In this document: positions 26,212-35,133 of the stretch, piece after piece
How positions within the stretch are numbered: the stretch's first letter is position 1
How the letters are laid out: every line of letters begins with the position of its first letter
DNA from: Candidatus Thioglobus sp. NP1
GTDB lineage: Bacteria > Pseudomonadota > Gammaproteobacteria > PS1 > Pseudothioglobaceae
DNA length: 64,000 nucleotides
Assembly (NCBI RefSeq): GCF_003326015.1
Contig: NZ_CP023860.1
Location: forward strand, 1,116,001 to 1,180,000
Direction: 5' to 3'
The notes under the pieces: model-generated
Told to the model about the DNA's origin: nothing
Seen by the model: the letters and a program-made list of their open reading frames with translations, nothing else
Database searches by the model: none
Made by a program: the position numbers and the translations under genes

Positions 26212-26943
26212 ATGAGTATTTTTTTAGGTGTTAACATTGATCATATAGCCACATTAAGGCAGGCTAGAGGAACTAAATATCCAAGTATTGTTGAAGCTGC
26301 AAATATTTGTGAAGAGTCCGGTGCTGATAGCATTACTCTTCATTTAAGAGAGGACAGGAGACATATTCAAGATCATGATGTTCTTGAACTTAAATCAAAA
26401 CTGAAAACTAAAATGAACCTAGAAATGGCTGCAACTGATGAAATGCTTATTTTTGCTTCTAAAGTATTGCCTGAAGATTGTTGCTTAGTCCCAGAGAAAC
26501 GTCAAGAACTCACAACAGAGGGTGGATTGGATGTCTTTTCACAATTATCAAGGATAAAAGAGGTGTGTGGTGAACTTAAATCTAATGACATAAAGGCCTC
26601 TCTTTTTATAGATGCTGATAAGCATCAGATTGATGCTGCAGTGGAGTGTAATGCCCCAATAATAGAAATCCATACAGGGCACTATGCGGATTGTAAAAAT
26701 AAAATTGATTCCAATAAAGAACTTAATAGGATTATAGAGGCTTGTGAATATGCTAATAGTCTTGGACTTCAGGTTAATGCTGGCCATGGCTTAACTCTTG
26801 AAAATACTGGCAATATAGCTAAGATTGACTCTGTAGTAGAACTCAATATTGGACATTCAATTATTTCAAGAGCTTTATTTGTTGGTTTAGCAAATGCTAC
26901 CTCTGAAATGAAAGATCTAATTCGAGAGGCTAGAGGGCTATGA
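26212..26943 (+). CDS. pdxJ: Pyridoxine 5'-phosphate synthase
   Basis: A 243-residue TIM-barrel enzyme performing the last ring-closing step of vitamin B6 synthesis. Signature segments are LGVNIDHIATLRQARGTKYP, SITLHLREDRRHIQDHD and VNAGHGLTLENTGNIA. Its partner in the pathway, PdxA, is encoded at 54.7 kb. The stop overlaps the acpS start by 4 bases, and pdxJ-acpS coupling is common. Confidence 0.97.
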   Translation: MSIFLGVNIDHIATLRQARGTKYPSIVEAANICEESGADSITLHLREDRRHIQDHDVLELKSKLKTKMNLEMAATDEMLIFASKVLPEDCCLVPEKRQELTTEGGLDVFSQLSRIKEVCGELKSNDIKASLFIDADKHQIDAAVECNAPIIEIHTGHYADCKNKIDSNKELNRIIEACEYANSLGLQVNAGHGLTLENTGNIAKIDSVVELNIGHSIISRALFVGLANATSEMKDLIREARGL

Positions 26944-27329
26944 TTTATGGTGTTGGCACAGATATTGTTAGTATTGATCGTATTAAAGATATTATCTCGA
27001 AAAATAGAGATGGCTTTATAAAAAGAGTTCTAACAGATCATGAGCAAGCATTATTTGCTAATAAAGCTGATAGTCCAGCATTTTGTGCAAAAAGGTTTGC
27101 TGCTAAGGAAGCTTTTTCAAAAGCTTTGGGAACTGGTATTGGTAAAGAAGTTAGCTTTCAAGATTTGACAGTTAGAAACAATGAAAATGGGAAACCACAT
27201 TTTATTCCTAGTGAAAAATTAAGACTGTATTTGTTAGCTAAAGGCATTAAGCAGGCACATTTAAGTATATCTGACGAAAGTCAAAATGCCATTGCATTTG
27301 TGGTCTTAGAAGCAGATAAAATAGAATAA
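26940..27329 (+). CDS. acpS: Holo-[acyl-carrier-protein] synthase
   Basis: A 129-residue phosphopantetheinyl transferase that activates the acyl carrier protein. The two metal and CoA-binding motifs are present: GVGTDIVSIDRI at the start and KRFAAKEAFSKALGTGIG in the middle. It closes the lgt-to-acpS run and ends 12 bases from the convergent ssb gene, with no clear hairpin terminator between them. Confidence 0.96.
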   Translation: MIYGVGTDIVSIDRIKDIISKNRDGFIKRVLTDHEQALFANKADSPAFCAKRFAAKEAFSKALGTGIGKEVSFQDLTVRNNENGKPHFIPSEKLRLYLLAKGIKQAHLSISDESQNAIAFVVLEADKIE

Positions 27330-27341
27330 TTCAGCTAAATA

Positions 27342-27818
27342 TTAGAAGGGGATATCGTCCTCAAACTCATCTTGCGCCACAGGTGTTATTTTAGGAGCTG
27401 CTTGCGTATTTTGAGAAGGAGCCTCCATTGAAGCATTAGAAGATTCATTCGGGACACCCATATTAGAATCATCACGGCGATCAAGCATTTGAAAAACACC
27501 ATTAAAACCTCCTACAACAACACTTGTTGAGTATTTTTCAATGCCAGCATTGTCGGTATATTTTGTTGTTTGCAATTTACCCTCAACATAAACTTTGGAG
27601 CCTTTATCAGTGTACTGCGCAGCAACCTCAGCAAGTTTTCCAAATAGACTAACTCGATGCCACTCTGTTCTCTCTTGCTTCTGACCAGTATTCTTGTCAG
27701 TCCAAGAATCACTTGTGGCGACAGATAAGTTGGTTACTGCATTACCAGATGCACCATATTTTAATTCAGGCTTTGCACCCAAGTTTCCAACAAGAATAAC
27801 TTTATTAATACCCGCCAT
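27342..27818 (-). CDS. ssb: Single-stranded DNA-binding protein
   Basis: A 158-residue SSB. The N-terminal OB fold is typical ([38 protein letters not shown]), then a Gln/Asn/Pro-rich linker, and the acidic tip EFEDDIPF that recruits partners such as RecO. The gene follows the MFS gene with a 2-base gap on the minus strand, so the two share a transcript, an arrangement with ssb downstream of an MFS gene that is common in Gammaproteobacteria. Confidence 0.97.
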   Translation of the reverse strand: MAGINKVILVGNLGAKPELKYGASGNAVTNLSVATSDSWTDKNTGQKQERTEWHRVSLFGKLAEVAAQYTDKGSKVYVEGKLQTTKYTDNAGIEKYSTSVVVGGFNGVFQMLDRRDDSNMGVPNESSNASMEAPSQNTQAAPKITPVAQDEFEDDIPF

Positions 27819-27820
27819 TT

Positions 27821-28987
27821 TTAATCCCCTGATGTGTTAGTTTTAAGTGGTAAAGTAAGTATCAAAAACCACCAAATTATGGCTACTGATATAGTAAATA
27901 AGAATACACTATTTAAGTCATAAATGTTATAAATAAGACCGCCAATTGCGCCTCCAAAAAATGTGCCTAAAAATTGAGAAGTTGAAAATACACCCATTGC
28001 AAGTCCTCGCTTAGAAGCGTTTGCAGTTTTTGATAATATCGATGGTAATAAAGCTTCTACAGTATTAAAAGCAATAAAGAAAATTGTTAGCAAAATAAGA
28101 AATACTGAAAAACTTAAATTTAAAGATAAGAATAAAATTTGACTAAGTATTAAGAGCAAAATACTTATCAATAAAACATGTTTTGTTTTTTTAAATTTTT
28201 CAGAAATAATAATAAGAGGTAACATGCCTAAAAATGAAAGTAAGACTGCTGGAAGGTATAGCTTCCAGTTATCTATCATCCCAATAATTTGATTTTCAAT
28301 TATTAAAATTGGCATAACTATAAAACCACTGGCAAGAATTAGATGTAGAGAAAAAATACTAAAATCTAGTCTTAATAGCTGTCCATTTAGTATCTCTTTA
28401 AAGGCACTTGCTGATAAACGATAGTATGTCACAGGCTTTGAATAAGGCAATGTAAGGACAATTATTAAAGCAATAATTGAAAGTATGGCAATAACCCAAA
28501 ACAGCCCATGAAGCCCAACTCTTGAAGTTATTATAGGACCAATAATTAAAGAAAGCATAAATGCAACTCCAATTTGAAACCCAACAAATGCATTTGCTTT
28601 GGCACGATTATCTTCTGAGGTAGAATCCGCTAAAAAGGCCATTAATACAGCAGAAATAGCACCACCACCTTGAAGAGCTCGCCCAACAATAACTATTAAA
28701 ATATTATCAGTATTTGCAGCTATTAAACTACCTAAAAAGAATACTACTAAACCAAAAATTAGCATCGGTTTACGACCAAATCTATCAGACAAATATCCAA
28801 AAGGAATTTGAAAAATAGCCTGGGTTAAGCCATATATACCAATTGCCATGCCTATTAAAAACGGTGAGGAATTATCATAATCAGCTGCATATATGCTCAT
28901 TACTGGAAAAAGCATAAAAAGACCCAGCATTCTGACAGCCATAACTAGGGATATCCTTAAAGCAAAGAGTCTTTCTTTTGAGTTCAT
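27821..28987 (-). CDS. MFS transporter (multidrug-efflux-like)
   Basis: A 388-residue permease with about twelve hydrophobic helices. Motif A is clear ([16 protein letters not shown]), and a motif-B-like [20 protein letters not shown] is present, as in drug/proton antiporters of the TetA/MdtG and YajR type. Such a gene next to ssb (and usually uvrA on the other side) is a known neighbourhood in Gammaproteobacteria. uvrA is not here. Substrate is unknown. Confidence 0.87.
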   Translation of the reverse strand: MNSKERLFALRISLVMAVRMLGLFMLFPVMSIYAADYDNSSPFLIGMAIGIYGLTQAIFQIPFGYLSDRFGRKPMLIFGLVVFFLGSLIAANTDNILIVIVGRALQGGGAISAVLMAFLADSTSEDNRAKANAFVGFQIGVAFMLSLIIGPIITSRVGLHGLFWVIAILSIIALIIVLTLPYSKPVTYYRLSASAFKEILNGQLLRLDFSIFSLHLILASGFIVMPILIIENQIIGMIDNWKLYLPAVLLSFLGMLPLIIISEKFKKTKHVLLISILLLILSQILFLSLNLSFSVFLILLTIFFIAFNTVEALLPSILSKTANASKRGLAMGVFSTSQFLGTFFGGAIGGLIYNIYDLNSVFLFTISVAIIWWFLILTLPLKTNTSGD

Positions 28988-29003
28988 AGTCAGAGAAAAT
29001 AAG

Positions 29004-29774
29004 CTAATCTATAGAGTAATTCTGAGAATAGTTAGGATAGCTTGATGTTAAAACTTTTCTTGCATCAGTAGCAAGATTGTTAGCATTTATTAAATCATAA
29101 TTATATGCCATTAAATGAAGCGCATCAGCGACTGAAGGACTTCCAGGATAATTTTCAATTATATACTTAGATCTATTTATGGCTGCAATATGAGAGCCTA
29201 CTTTTGTATAAAAACGCGCAACATAAAATTCATGCCTTGCAAGAGTATTTACAAGATTAATAAGCTTTTTTGACGCGTCTTCAGAATACTTTGAATCTGG
29301 AAATTTCTCAATTAAAATCGCAAAATAACTATAAGCATCCTCCACACTTTGAACATCTCTTTGAGCGCTATCAGTGACAAAGTTATCTAGAATAGATGAT
29401 GATTTTTCTTCAGCGATAATTCCTCTTAAATAATATGCATAAGGAGTAGATGGAAGAGTGGGGTGTTTCTCAATAAACTCATCAAGTTCAATTATTGCAC
29501 GTGTATATTTTTTTTGCTTAAATAAATTATAAGCAATGTCTAATCTAGCCTGGATAGCATACTTTGAAGTTGGGTAGGAAGATAAAATTAATTCGAATTG
29601 CTTTATCGCTTGATCTATTGAGCCAGCACTTAATTTATCTTCAGCTATTTCATATAAAGCTTTTGGTGATTGGCCATCAGCAGGGCTCTTCCTTATATCA
29701 GCGCCCCCTCCAAAAGGGGAGCACCCACTTAATAAAAGCAGTAAAGAAGTCAAAAGGATAGTATGCTTATTCAT
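29004..29774 (-). CDS. bamD: Outer membrane assembly lipoprotein BamD
   Basis: A 256-residue lipoprotein of the BAM complex. The signal peptide ends in the lipobox LLSGC (cysteine about residue 18). Five TPR-like helical pairs follow, with the recognisable ALYEIAEDKLSAGSIDQAIK and YPTSKYAIQARLDIAYNLFK. It works with BamA encoded at 59 kb. It is transcribed away from spoT and is followed after 16 bases by the MFS gene. Confidence 0.93.
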   Translation of the reverse strand: MNKHTILLTSLLLLLSGCSPFGGGADIRKSPADGQSPKALYEIAEDKLSAGSIDQAIKQFELILSSYPTSKYAIQARLDIAYNLFKQKKYTRAIIELDEFIEKHPTLPSTPYAYYLRGIIAEEKSSSILDNFVTDSAQRDVQSVEDAYSYFAILIEKFPDSKYSEDASKKLINLVNTLARHEFYVARFYTKVGSHIAAINRSKYIIENYPGSPSVADALHLMAYNYDLINANNLATDARKVLTSSYPNYSQNYSID

Positions 29775-29913
29775 TTTAAAAACAAGTAATTTAAATCAAT
29801 TTGACAATTATACTTGGGTGTATTTTTTTTATGGAAACCTTTATATAAAGAACTTTAAGTAAATAACAACAAACTTCTATAATATATTAATATATTTTTG
29901 ATTTAATAATTTC

Positions 29914-32019
29914 ATGGCAACAACCTTTTTTCAAAAAAAAACGCAAATCAATGAACTTTGTGAAGTCTTAGATTCCTACCTTCCTAAAGAAGAAGTTGAA
30001 ATTGCTAGAAAGGCATTCATTGTTGCTGAAAAAGCACATTCTGGGCAATTTAGAAAGTCTGGAGAAGAGTATATCAATCATCCATTATCTGTTGCTTTAA
30101 TTCTTGCAGAACTCAAACTAGATCATCTTTGCATCGTAGCAGCAATTCTTCATGATTGTATTGAAGATACTTCTGTAACTAAAGATGATGTTTTGAATGA
30201 GTTTGGTGATCAAGTGGCTCATATTGTTGAAGGAGTTTCCAAGCTAACTAATTTAGAGTTCACATCAAGTTCCCAAAAACAAGCTGAAAACTTTCAAAAA
30301 CTTATTTTAGCAATGTCCAAAGATATGCGAGTTATGATCATAAAATTGGCTGATAGGCTTCATAACATGAGAACACTGGATTCTATGAGTGATGAAAAAA
30401 AGATCCAAAAAGCAAAAGAAACTTCAGAGCTTCACGCTCCTATTGCTAGACGACTAGGACTTCATAGTATTGGAGTAGAGTTAGATGATCTATGCTTTAG
30501 AACTCTACATCCCAGAAAACATTTAATAATAGAAAGAAAAATAAATAAGCAATATGGAAATCAAAGAAAAACAATTAGTCTTATTAAATCAGAAATAGAG
30601 ACTAGATTGAAATTTGAAGGAATCAATGCAACTATTGAGGGAAGGCAGAAAGAACCATCTAGTATTTATAAAAAAATGAAAGAAAAATCTCGAAAGTTTT
30701 CTGAAGTCCTTGATATGCATGCTTTTCGAATAGTAGTAGAAAATACAAATGCTTGTTACCAGGCTTTAGGGCATATTCATAGCTTATATAAGCCTATCCC
30801 ACTTAAGTTTAAAGATTATATTTCATCCCCAAAGCCAAATGGCTATCAATCCCTTCATACAGTATTAATTGGACCACGAAAAATGTTTATTGAAGTTCAA
30901 ATCAGGTCCCAAGAAATGGATTTCATTTCAGAGTATGGTATTGCTGCCCATTGGCACTATAAGAATACTGATAAGCCAAATGACAAATTAGCTCGAAACT
31001 GGATGGGATCACTACTTGATATTCATCAGAATACTGATACATCAATTGATTTTTTAGAGAGTACTAAATCAGACTTGTTCTCTGATGAGGTTTTTGTTTT
31101 TACACCGGCAGGAAAGATCATTCAACTTCCTCTTAGAGCCACAGTCCTTGATTTTGCTTATGCTGTTCATACAAACATAGGGAAAAAATCACAAAAAGCT
31201 ACAATTAATGGCAATGAAGCAGAGCTTTCAACAGAACTTAAATCTGGTCAAACTATAGAGATTATAACTGGCAGATTCGTTAAACCTCAACCAAGTTGGT
31301 TAGACTTTGTAATCACCTCTAAAGCTAAAACAGCAATAAAAGCGCATCTTAAAGAAAATTCAAAAACTGAACTTGCAAAACTTGGCAAGCTTTTAATCTC
31401 AGATGCTTTAAAGTATCAAAAAATTAAAATTATTGATGTGCCTGAGGATAAATGGACTAAATGCTTAAAGGATCTTAATTGCTCAGATTTTAAGGATTTA
31501 TATATTAAAGTTGGATTATCAGAAATATTTGTATCAGTAGTTATCAATAAACTTTTACAAGATATAAATAATGAAATAATAAACACAATCTCTATCACCA
31601 AAACTAAAGGGATGGCAATCAGTTTTGCCCACTGTTGCTATCCAATACCAGGAGATGGAGTTATAGGAGTTTTAACAACTCAAAAAGGCCTAGTTTTGCA
31701 TCGCTCTAATTGTTCAAATATAGAGCATATTAAAGAAAAAAATGCCCAGTGGATGGAGGTCGATTGGAAATCTGAAGAAAACGAGCTATTTGAGGTTGGT
31801 ATTAGTTGTCTTGTGGAAAATCGCAGTGGTCGTTTTGCAGCTATTGCAAATACTTTGGCTAATTTAGGTGTCAATATAGAAAATATTGAAACACAACAAA
31901 AGCCTGGCTCCTCTAGGTTATTTCATATAATTATTGTTATTTCAAATATCGTAGAGCTCAACAATATTCTTGATCAACTTAATAAATTACCTTATCTCAT
32001 ATCTGCTGAAAGACTTTAA
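29914..32019 (+). CDS. spoT: Bifunctional (p)ppGpp synthetase/hydrolase
   Basis: A 701-residue RSH protein. The hydrolase HD motif is intact (ILHDCIEDT near residue 80), and the synthetase domain keeps FKDYISSPKPNGYQSLHT and MFIEVQIRS. A TGS domain (VFTPAGKIIQLPLRATVLDF), a helical region and a C-terminal ACT domain follow. Both active sites look complete, so it is probably the bifunctional SpoT/Rel type, controlling the stringent response. A TATAAT at 29878 may be its promoter. It is divergent from bamD. Confidence 0.94.
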   Translation: MATTFFQKKTQINELCEVLDSYLPKEEVEIARKAFIVAEKAHSGQFRKSGEEYINHPLSVALILAELKLDHLCIVAAILHDCIEDTSVTKDDVLNEFGDQVAHIVEGVSKLTNLEFTSSSQKQAENFQKLILAMSKDMRVMIIKLADRLHNMRTLDSMSDEKKIQKAKETSELHAPIARRLGLHSIGVELDDLCFRTLHPRKHLIIERKINKQYGNQRKTISLIKSEIETRLKFEGINATIEGRQKEPSSIYKKMKEKSRKFSEVLDMHAFRIVVENTNACYQALGHIHSLYKPIPLKFKDYISSPKPNGYQSLHTVLIGPRKMFIEVQIRSQEMDFISEYGIAAHWHYKNTDKPNDKLARNWMGSLLDIHQNTDTSIDFLESTKSDLFSDEVFVFTPAGKIIQLPLRATVLDFAYAVHTNIGKKSQKATINGNEAELSTELKSGQTIEIITGRFVKPQPSWLDFVITSKAKTAIKAHLKENSKTELAKLGKLLISDALKYQKIKIIDVPEDKWTKCLKDLNCSDFKDLYIKVGLSEIFVSVVINKLLQDINNEIINTISITKTKGMAISFAHCCYPIPGDGVIGVLTTQKGLVLHRSNCSNIEHIKEKNAQWMEVDWKSEENELFEVGISCLVENRSGRFAAIANTLANLGVNIENIETQQKPGSSRLFHIIIVISNIVELNNILDQLNKLPYLISAERL

Positions 32020-32092
32020 TTTTAAAATTGTCTAAAGCCTTCATACTAATTGATTAAAATTGCTTCATTATATTTTTTCTATCTTTATTAAA

Positions 32093-32290
32093 ATGATTTG
32101 CTGGACAGACTCTTTAGAGATTGCTATTTCATTAGAAGAAAATCACCCAAATATTAACCCTACAACTATTAATTTTGTAGATCTTCGTCAACTTGTGCTT
32201 GATCTTGATGAATTTGAAGAGGGTCAAAGTAAATGTGGTGAGAGGGTTCTAGAAGCCATTCAAATGAATTGGATTGAGGAAAAAGATTGA
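32093..32290 (+). CDS. iscX: Fe-S assembly protein IscX
   Basis: About 65 residues from ATG 32093. A TTG at 32060 would add eleven hydrophobic residues not seen in the family. The sequence ICWTDSLEIAISLEENHPNI, then NFVDLRQLVLDLDEFE and ending LEAIQMNWIEEKD, matches IscX (YfhJ), a small acidic protein that binds IscS and modulates iron-sulphur cluster assembly. It is normally the last gene of the isc operon. Here it stands alone before tolB, whose TTG start overlaps the iscX stop. Confidence 0.9.
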   Translation: MICWTDSLEIAISLEENHPNINPTTINFVDLRQLVLDLDEFEEGQSKCGERVLEAIQMNWIEEKD

Positions 32291-33567
32291 AATACCTAAA
32301 AGCTCTTTTATTAATCACTACGTTAATTTCATTTTCTGCTAATGCTCTTTTAGAGGTAAATGTAGTCAAATCAAAAGAGGCTGCTTTTCCAATAGTAGTT
32401 GCCCCCTTTGAAATGATTGGTAATTTTGATGAGGACGTTGACCTTGCCTCAATCATAAGGGAAAATTTAAATCGATCAGGACAATTTGATGCAAAAAATA
32501 CAGATGAATTATTTAATGGAGTAATTGATTTTGATTTTTATCAACAACTAAAAAAAGATGCAATCGTATTTGGAAAAATAAGACAAGTTAGTGCCAACGT
32601 TAACCATGCAGAAATTTATGTTTATGACATTCTTACTAAAAAAGCTCTTTATCAGAAAAAAATAGCTTTCACTAATGGCGCTTTAAGAAGAATTGCCCAT
32701 GCTATAAGCGATAAGATATATTTTGTTCTACTTGGACAAAAAGGTGCTTTTGATACTAGATTGTCTTATGTGACTGTTAATGATAATTCAAGTGGTGGAA
32801 GAACATATAGACTTCAAATTTCAGACTCTGACGGATTTAATCCACGAACAGTAGTTCGATCCTCAAAGCCAATTTTATCACCTGCATGGTCCTCTGATCA
32901 AAGTAAACTTGCCTATGTTTCTTTTAAAAATAACCGCTCTGAAGTTTTTGCAATAACGCCTTTTCAAAAGACAAAGACGATAAAACTGCCAAAATTTGAT
33001 GGAATTGCATCTTCGCCAACTTGGCATCCAAATGGAGAAAGCCTTGCATTAACAATCTCTAAAAAAGGGAATAAAGATATTTACTTATATAACTTTAAGT
33101 CGAAAGACTTAAAAAGACTGACAACAAATAGTGCAATTGATACAGAGGCAAATTTCTCACCTGATGGTAAGAATATTGCATTTACCTCCAATAGGACAGG
33201 CCAAGTTCAGGTTTATATAAAAAATCTTAAATCTGGAAAAGTTAAAAGAGCTACTTTTGAAGGGCGATACAATGCAAAACCCGTATACTCTCCAGATGGC
33301 AATGAACTTGCTTTAATTCATCGTGTTGGTAAAGATTACAGACTGGCATTACTTGACATCTCATCAAGAGATTTAAGTGTTATGACCTTTAATAATTCTG
33401 ATGAGTCGCCTTACTTCTCCCCAAATGGTGGTATGATTATTTTTTCAACTAATAAAGATAACAAGGGAATATTGTCTATAATCTCACTTCATAACAATCA
33501 GATTATTGAATTAATGCAAAAAGAGGGTGAAATTCGAGAACCTAGTTGGTCAAACTATTCTAATTAA
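32287..33567 (+). CDS. tolB: Tol-Pal system protein TolB
   Basis: A 426-residue periplasmic protein starting with TTG at 32287, which overlaps the stop of iscX. The signal peptide ends near SFSANA. After the N-terminal TolA-contact domain comes a six-bladed beta propeller with repeated WD40-like blades such as SPAWSSDQSKLAYVS, SPDGKNIAFTSNRTGQVQVY and YSPDGNELALIHR. It links Pal to TolA in outer-membrane constriction. Pal follows after 10 bases. The usual upstream tolQ, tolR and tolA are not in the window. Confidence 0.95.
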   Translation: MKYLKALLLITTLISFSANALLEVNVVKSKEAAFPIVVAPFEMIGNFDEDVDLASIIRENLNRSGQFDAKNTDELFNGVIDFDFYQQLKKDAIVFGKIRQVSANVNHAEIYVYDILTKKALYQKKIAFTNGALRRIAHAISDKIYFVLLGQKGAFDTRLSYVTVNDNSSGGRTYRLQISDSDGFNPRTVVRSSKPILSPAWSSDQSKLAYVSFKNNRSEVFAITPFQKTKTIKLPKFDGIASSPTWHPNGESLALTISKKGNKDIYLYNFKSKDLKRLTTNSAIDTEANFSPDGKNIAFTSNRTGQVQVYIKNLKSGKVKRATFEGRYNAKPVYSPDGNELALIHRVGKDYRLALLDISSRDLSVMTFNNSDESPYFSPNGGMIIFSTNKDNKGILSIISLHNNQIIELMQKEGEIREPSWSNYSN

Positions 33568-33577
33568 GGAAATTAAA

Positions 33578-34420
33578 ATGTCAAAAAAAATTCTATTATT
33601 ATCAAGTGTCATTTTTCTCAGCTCATGTGCAGCTACTAATATTTCAGAGTTAGGTGATAAGTTTCTAGATCTTATTAATCCATCTGATGCTCCAGCTGAA
33701 GTTGCAGATTTGAGTGAGCAAGTTTTAGTATTAAGTGATGACGGTGGCTTTACTGTTGCTGAGCTTGAGCAATTATCAAATGATGAATTAATTGCAATTG
33801 CTAAAGAAAAAGGCCTTGAGGACATGATTGTTTTAGATGCTGATGGAAATTTACAAAATAGAGAGCAACTCATAAACGCTATAATAGAAAGTGGTGATCT
33901 TATGGATGGTAAGTCTGCTGAATTAGAGTCTCTTTCTGATGATGCACTTATTGAAATGGCAATTGCTAAAGGCATGGGCGACATGATCGAACTTGATGCA
34001 GATGGCAACCTACTAAATAGAGATGAGCTTGAAAGTGCTTTAATGGCAGATGCTTCTAAGGTTATGGCTGTGATCGAAGAATTTAAAAATAGTGGTACAT
34101 CTTTTATTCTTTATTTTGACTATGATGACACAGGTATTGATGAAGTGGCAACTAGGTCAATTATTGAACATGCCAACTTTATGCAAAATAACCCATCAGT
34201 TAATGTTCGTCTTGAAGGCCATGCTGATGAGAGGGGTACGCGTGAATATAATCTAGCTCTTGGTGAAAATCGTGCTTTAGCTGTTCAAGAAGTTCTTGGG
34301 CTATACAACCTAGAAGATAGGATTATGGTTGTTAGTTATGGTGAAGAGCAGCCCGTCCTAGTTGGAAGCAATGAAGAGGCTTGGGAAGAAAATCGAAGAG
34401 TAGAATTCTCATATTACTAG
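33578..34420 (+). CDS. pal: Peptidoglycan-associated lipoprotein Pal with tandem repeat insert
   Basis: About 280 residues from ATG 33578, preceded by AAGGA at 33566-33570. The frame is open upstream, but only this start gives a lipoprotein signal with lipobox LSSC (Cys17). The C-terminal OmpA domain (about 172-280) is normal, with VRLEGHADERGTREYNLALG and the peptidoglycan-binding NRRVEF. Unusual is the region between: two repeats of about 40 residues (63-102 and 116-155), each with L-S-x-D-x-L-I, K-G-x-x-D-M-I and DADGNL. Ordinary Pal proteins are about 170 residues and have only a short linker. It sits between tolB and cpoB. Confidence 0.92.
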   Translation: MSKKILLLSSVIFLSSCAATNISELGDKFLDLINPSDAPAEVADLSEQVLVLSDDGGFTVAELEQLSNDELIAIAKEKGLEDMIVLDADGNLQNREQLINAIIESGDLMDGKSAELESLSDDALIEMAIAKGMGDMIELDADGNLLNRDELESALMADASKVMAVIEEFKNSGTSFILYFDYDDTGIDEVATRSIIEHANFMQNNPSVNVRLEGHADERGTREYNLALGENRALAVQEVLGLYNLEDRIMVVSYGEEQPVLVGSNEEAWEENRRVEFSYY

Positions 34421-34471
34421 GCAAATAAATTGTACTAAAAACCTTTGTTATACGGTTCGTTTTATCGTCTG

Positions 34472-35128
34472 ATGAAAAAGTCTTTACTAAAATATCTCAT
34501 ATTTACGTTATGTTTCTTTTCTGCTGCAGGCATTAACGCAGAAGAGGGACTTGATATTGATATGATTTTATTAAAGCTAAATAAAGAACTTAAGACGCTT
34601 AATAAAGAAATTCTATCATTAAAAGATAATAATGAGCTTCTTAGTGAGGAGCTCAGACTTAATTCTGAAAAAATAACTGAATTGTTTGAAATAATTGAAT
34701 TGAATTCTTCAAAAAAAGAAAAAATAATAAAAACAACTAAAACAGACTCAGAAACAAAAGCATTAAAATTATTCTCTGATGGAAAAAGTAGCTTTGTCCT
34801 TGAGGATTATCAAAAAGCTATCAAATTATTCTCCAGCTATCTAGATACCTTTCCAAATTCTATCAATACTGAAGACTCTAAGTTATGGCTTGCACGCTCT
34901 TACTTTGCAAGTGGCTCTTCATTAAGATCCAAGGAAAAATATCAAGAATTTCATGCTAATGGCAATAAAGACCATCCAAAGTTTGCAGATTCACTCTACG
35001 AACTATCTATTGCCTTAATTGATTTAAAAGAATTTAGTGGCGCAAAAGTCTTGCTGTCTAAAATGATCGATGAGTATCCTGACCATGCTTTAAATCCAAA
35101 AGCTAATCAATTGCTTGAAGACCTCTAA
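34472..35128 (+). CDS. cpoB: Cell division coordinator CpoB (YbgF)
   Basis: About 218 residues from ATG 34472, which directly starts a signal peptide ending AAGINA. The longer TTG start at 34445 would disrupt it. A coiled-coil trimerisation helix of about 60 residues (LLKLNKELKTLNKEILSLKD) is followed by three TPR motifs (KLFSDGKSSFVLEDYQKAIK, KLWLARSYFASGS). This is the standard CpoB form, which binds TolA and PBP1B. It follows pal as in other genomes. Confidence 0.92.
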   Translation: MKKSLLKYLIFTLCFFSAAGINAEEGLDIDMILLKLNKELKTLNKEILSLKDNNELLSEELRLNSEKITELFEIIELNSSKKEKIIKTTKTDSETKALKLFSDGKSSFVLEDYQKAIKLFSSYLDTFPNSINTEDSKLWLARSYFASGSSLRSKEKYQEFHANGNKDHPKFADSLYELSIALIDLKEFSGAKVLLSKMIDEYPDHALNPKANQLLEDL

Positions 35129-35133
35129 CTTAA

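Noticed and set aside
33550-34008. 152-residue minus-strand frame opposite pal
   Set aside because: Ser-rich translation caused by the antisense of the repeated Asp/Glu/Leu coding region. It is not a real protein.
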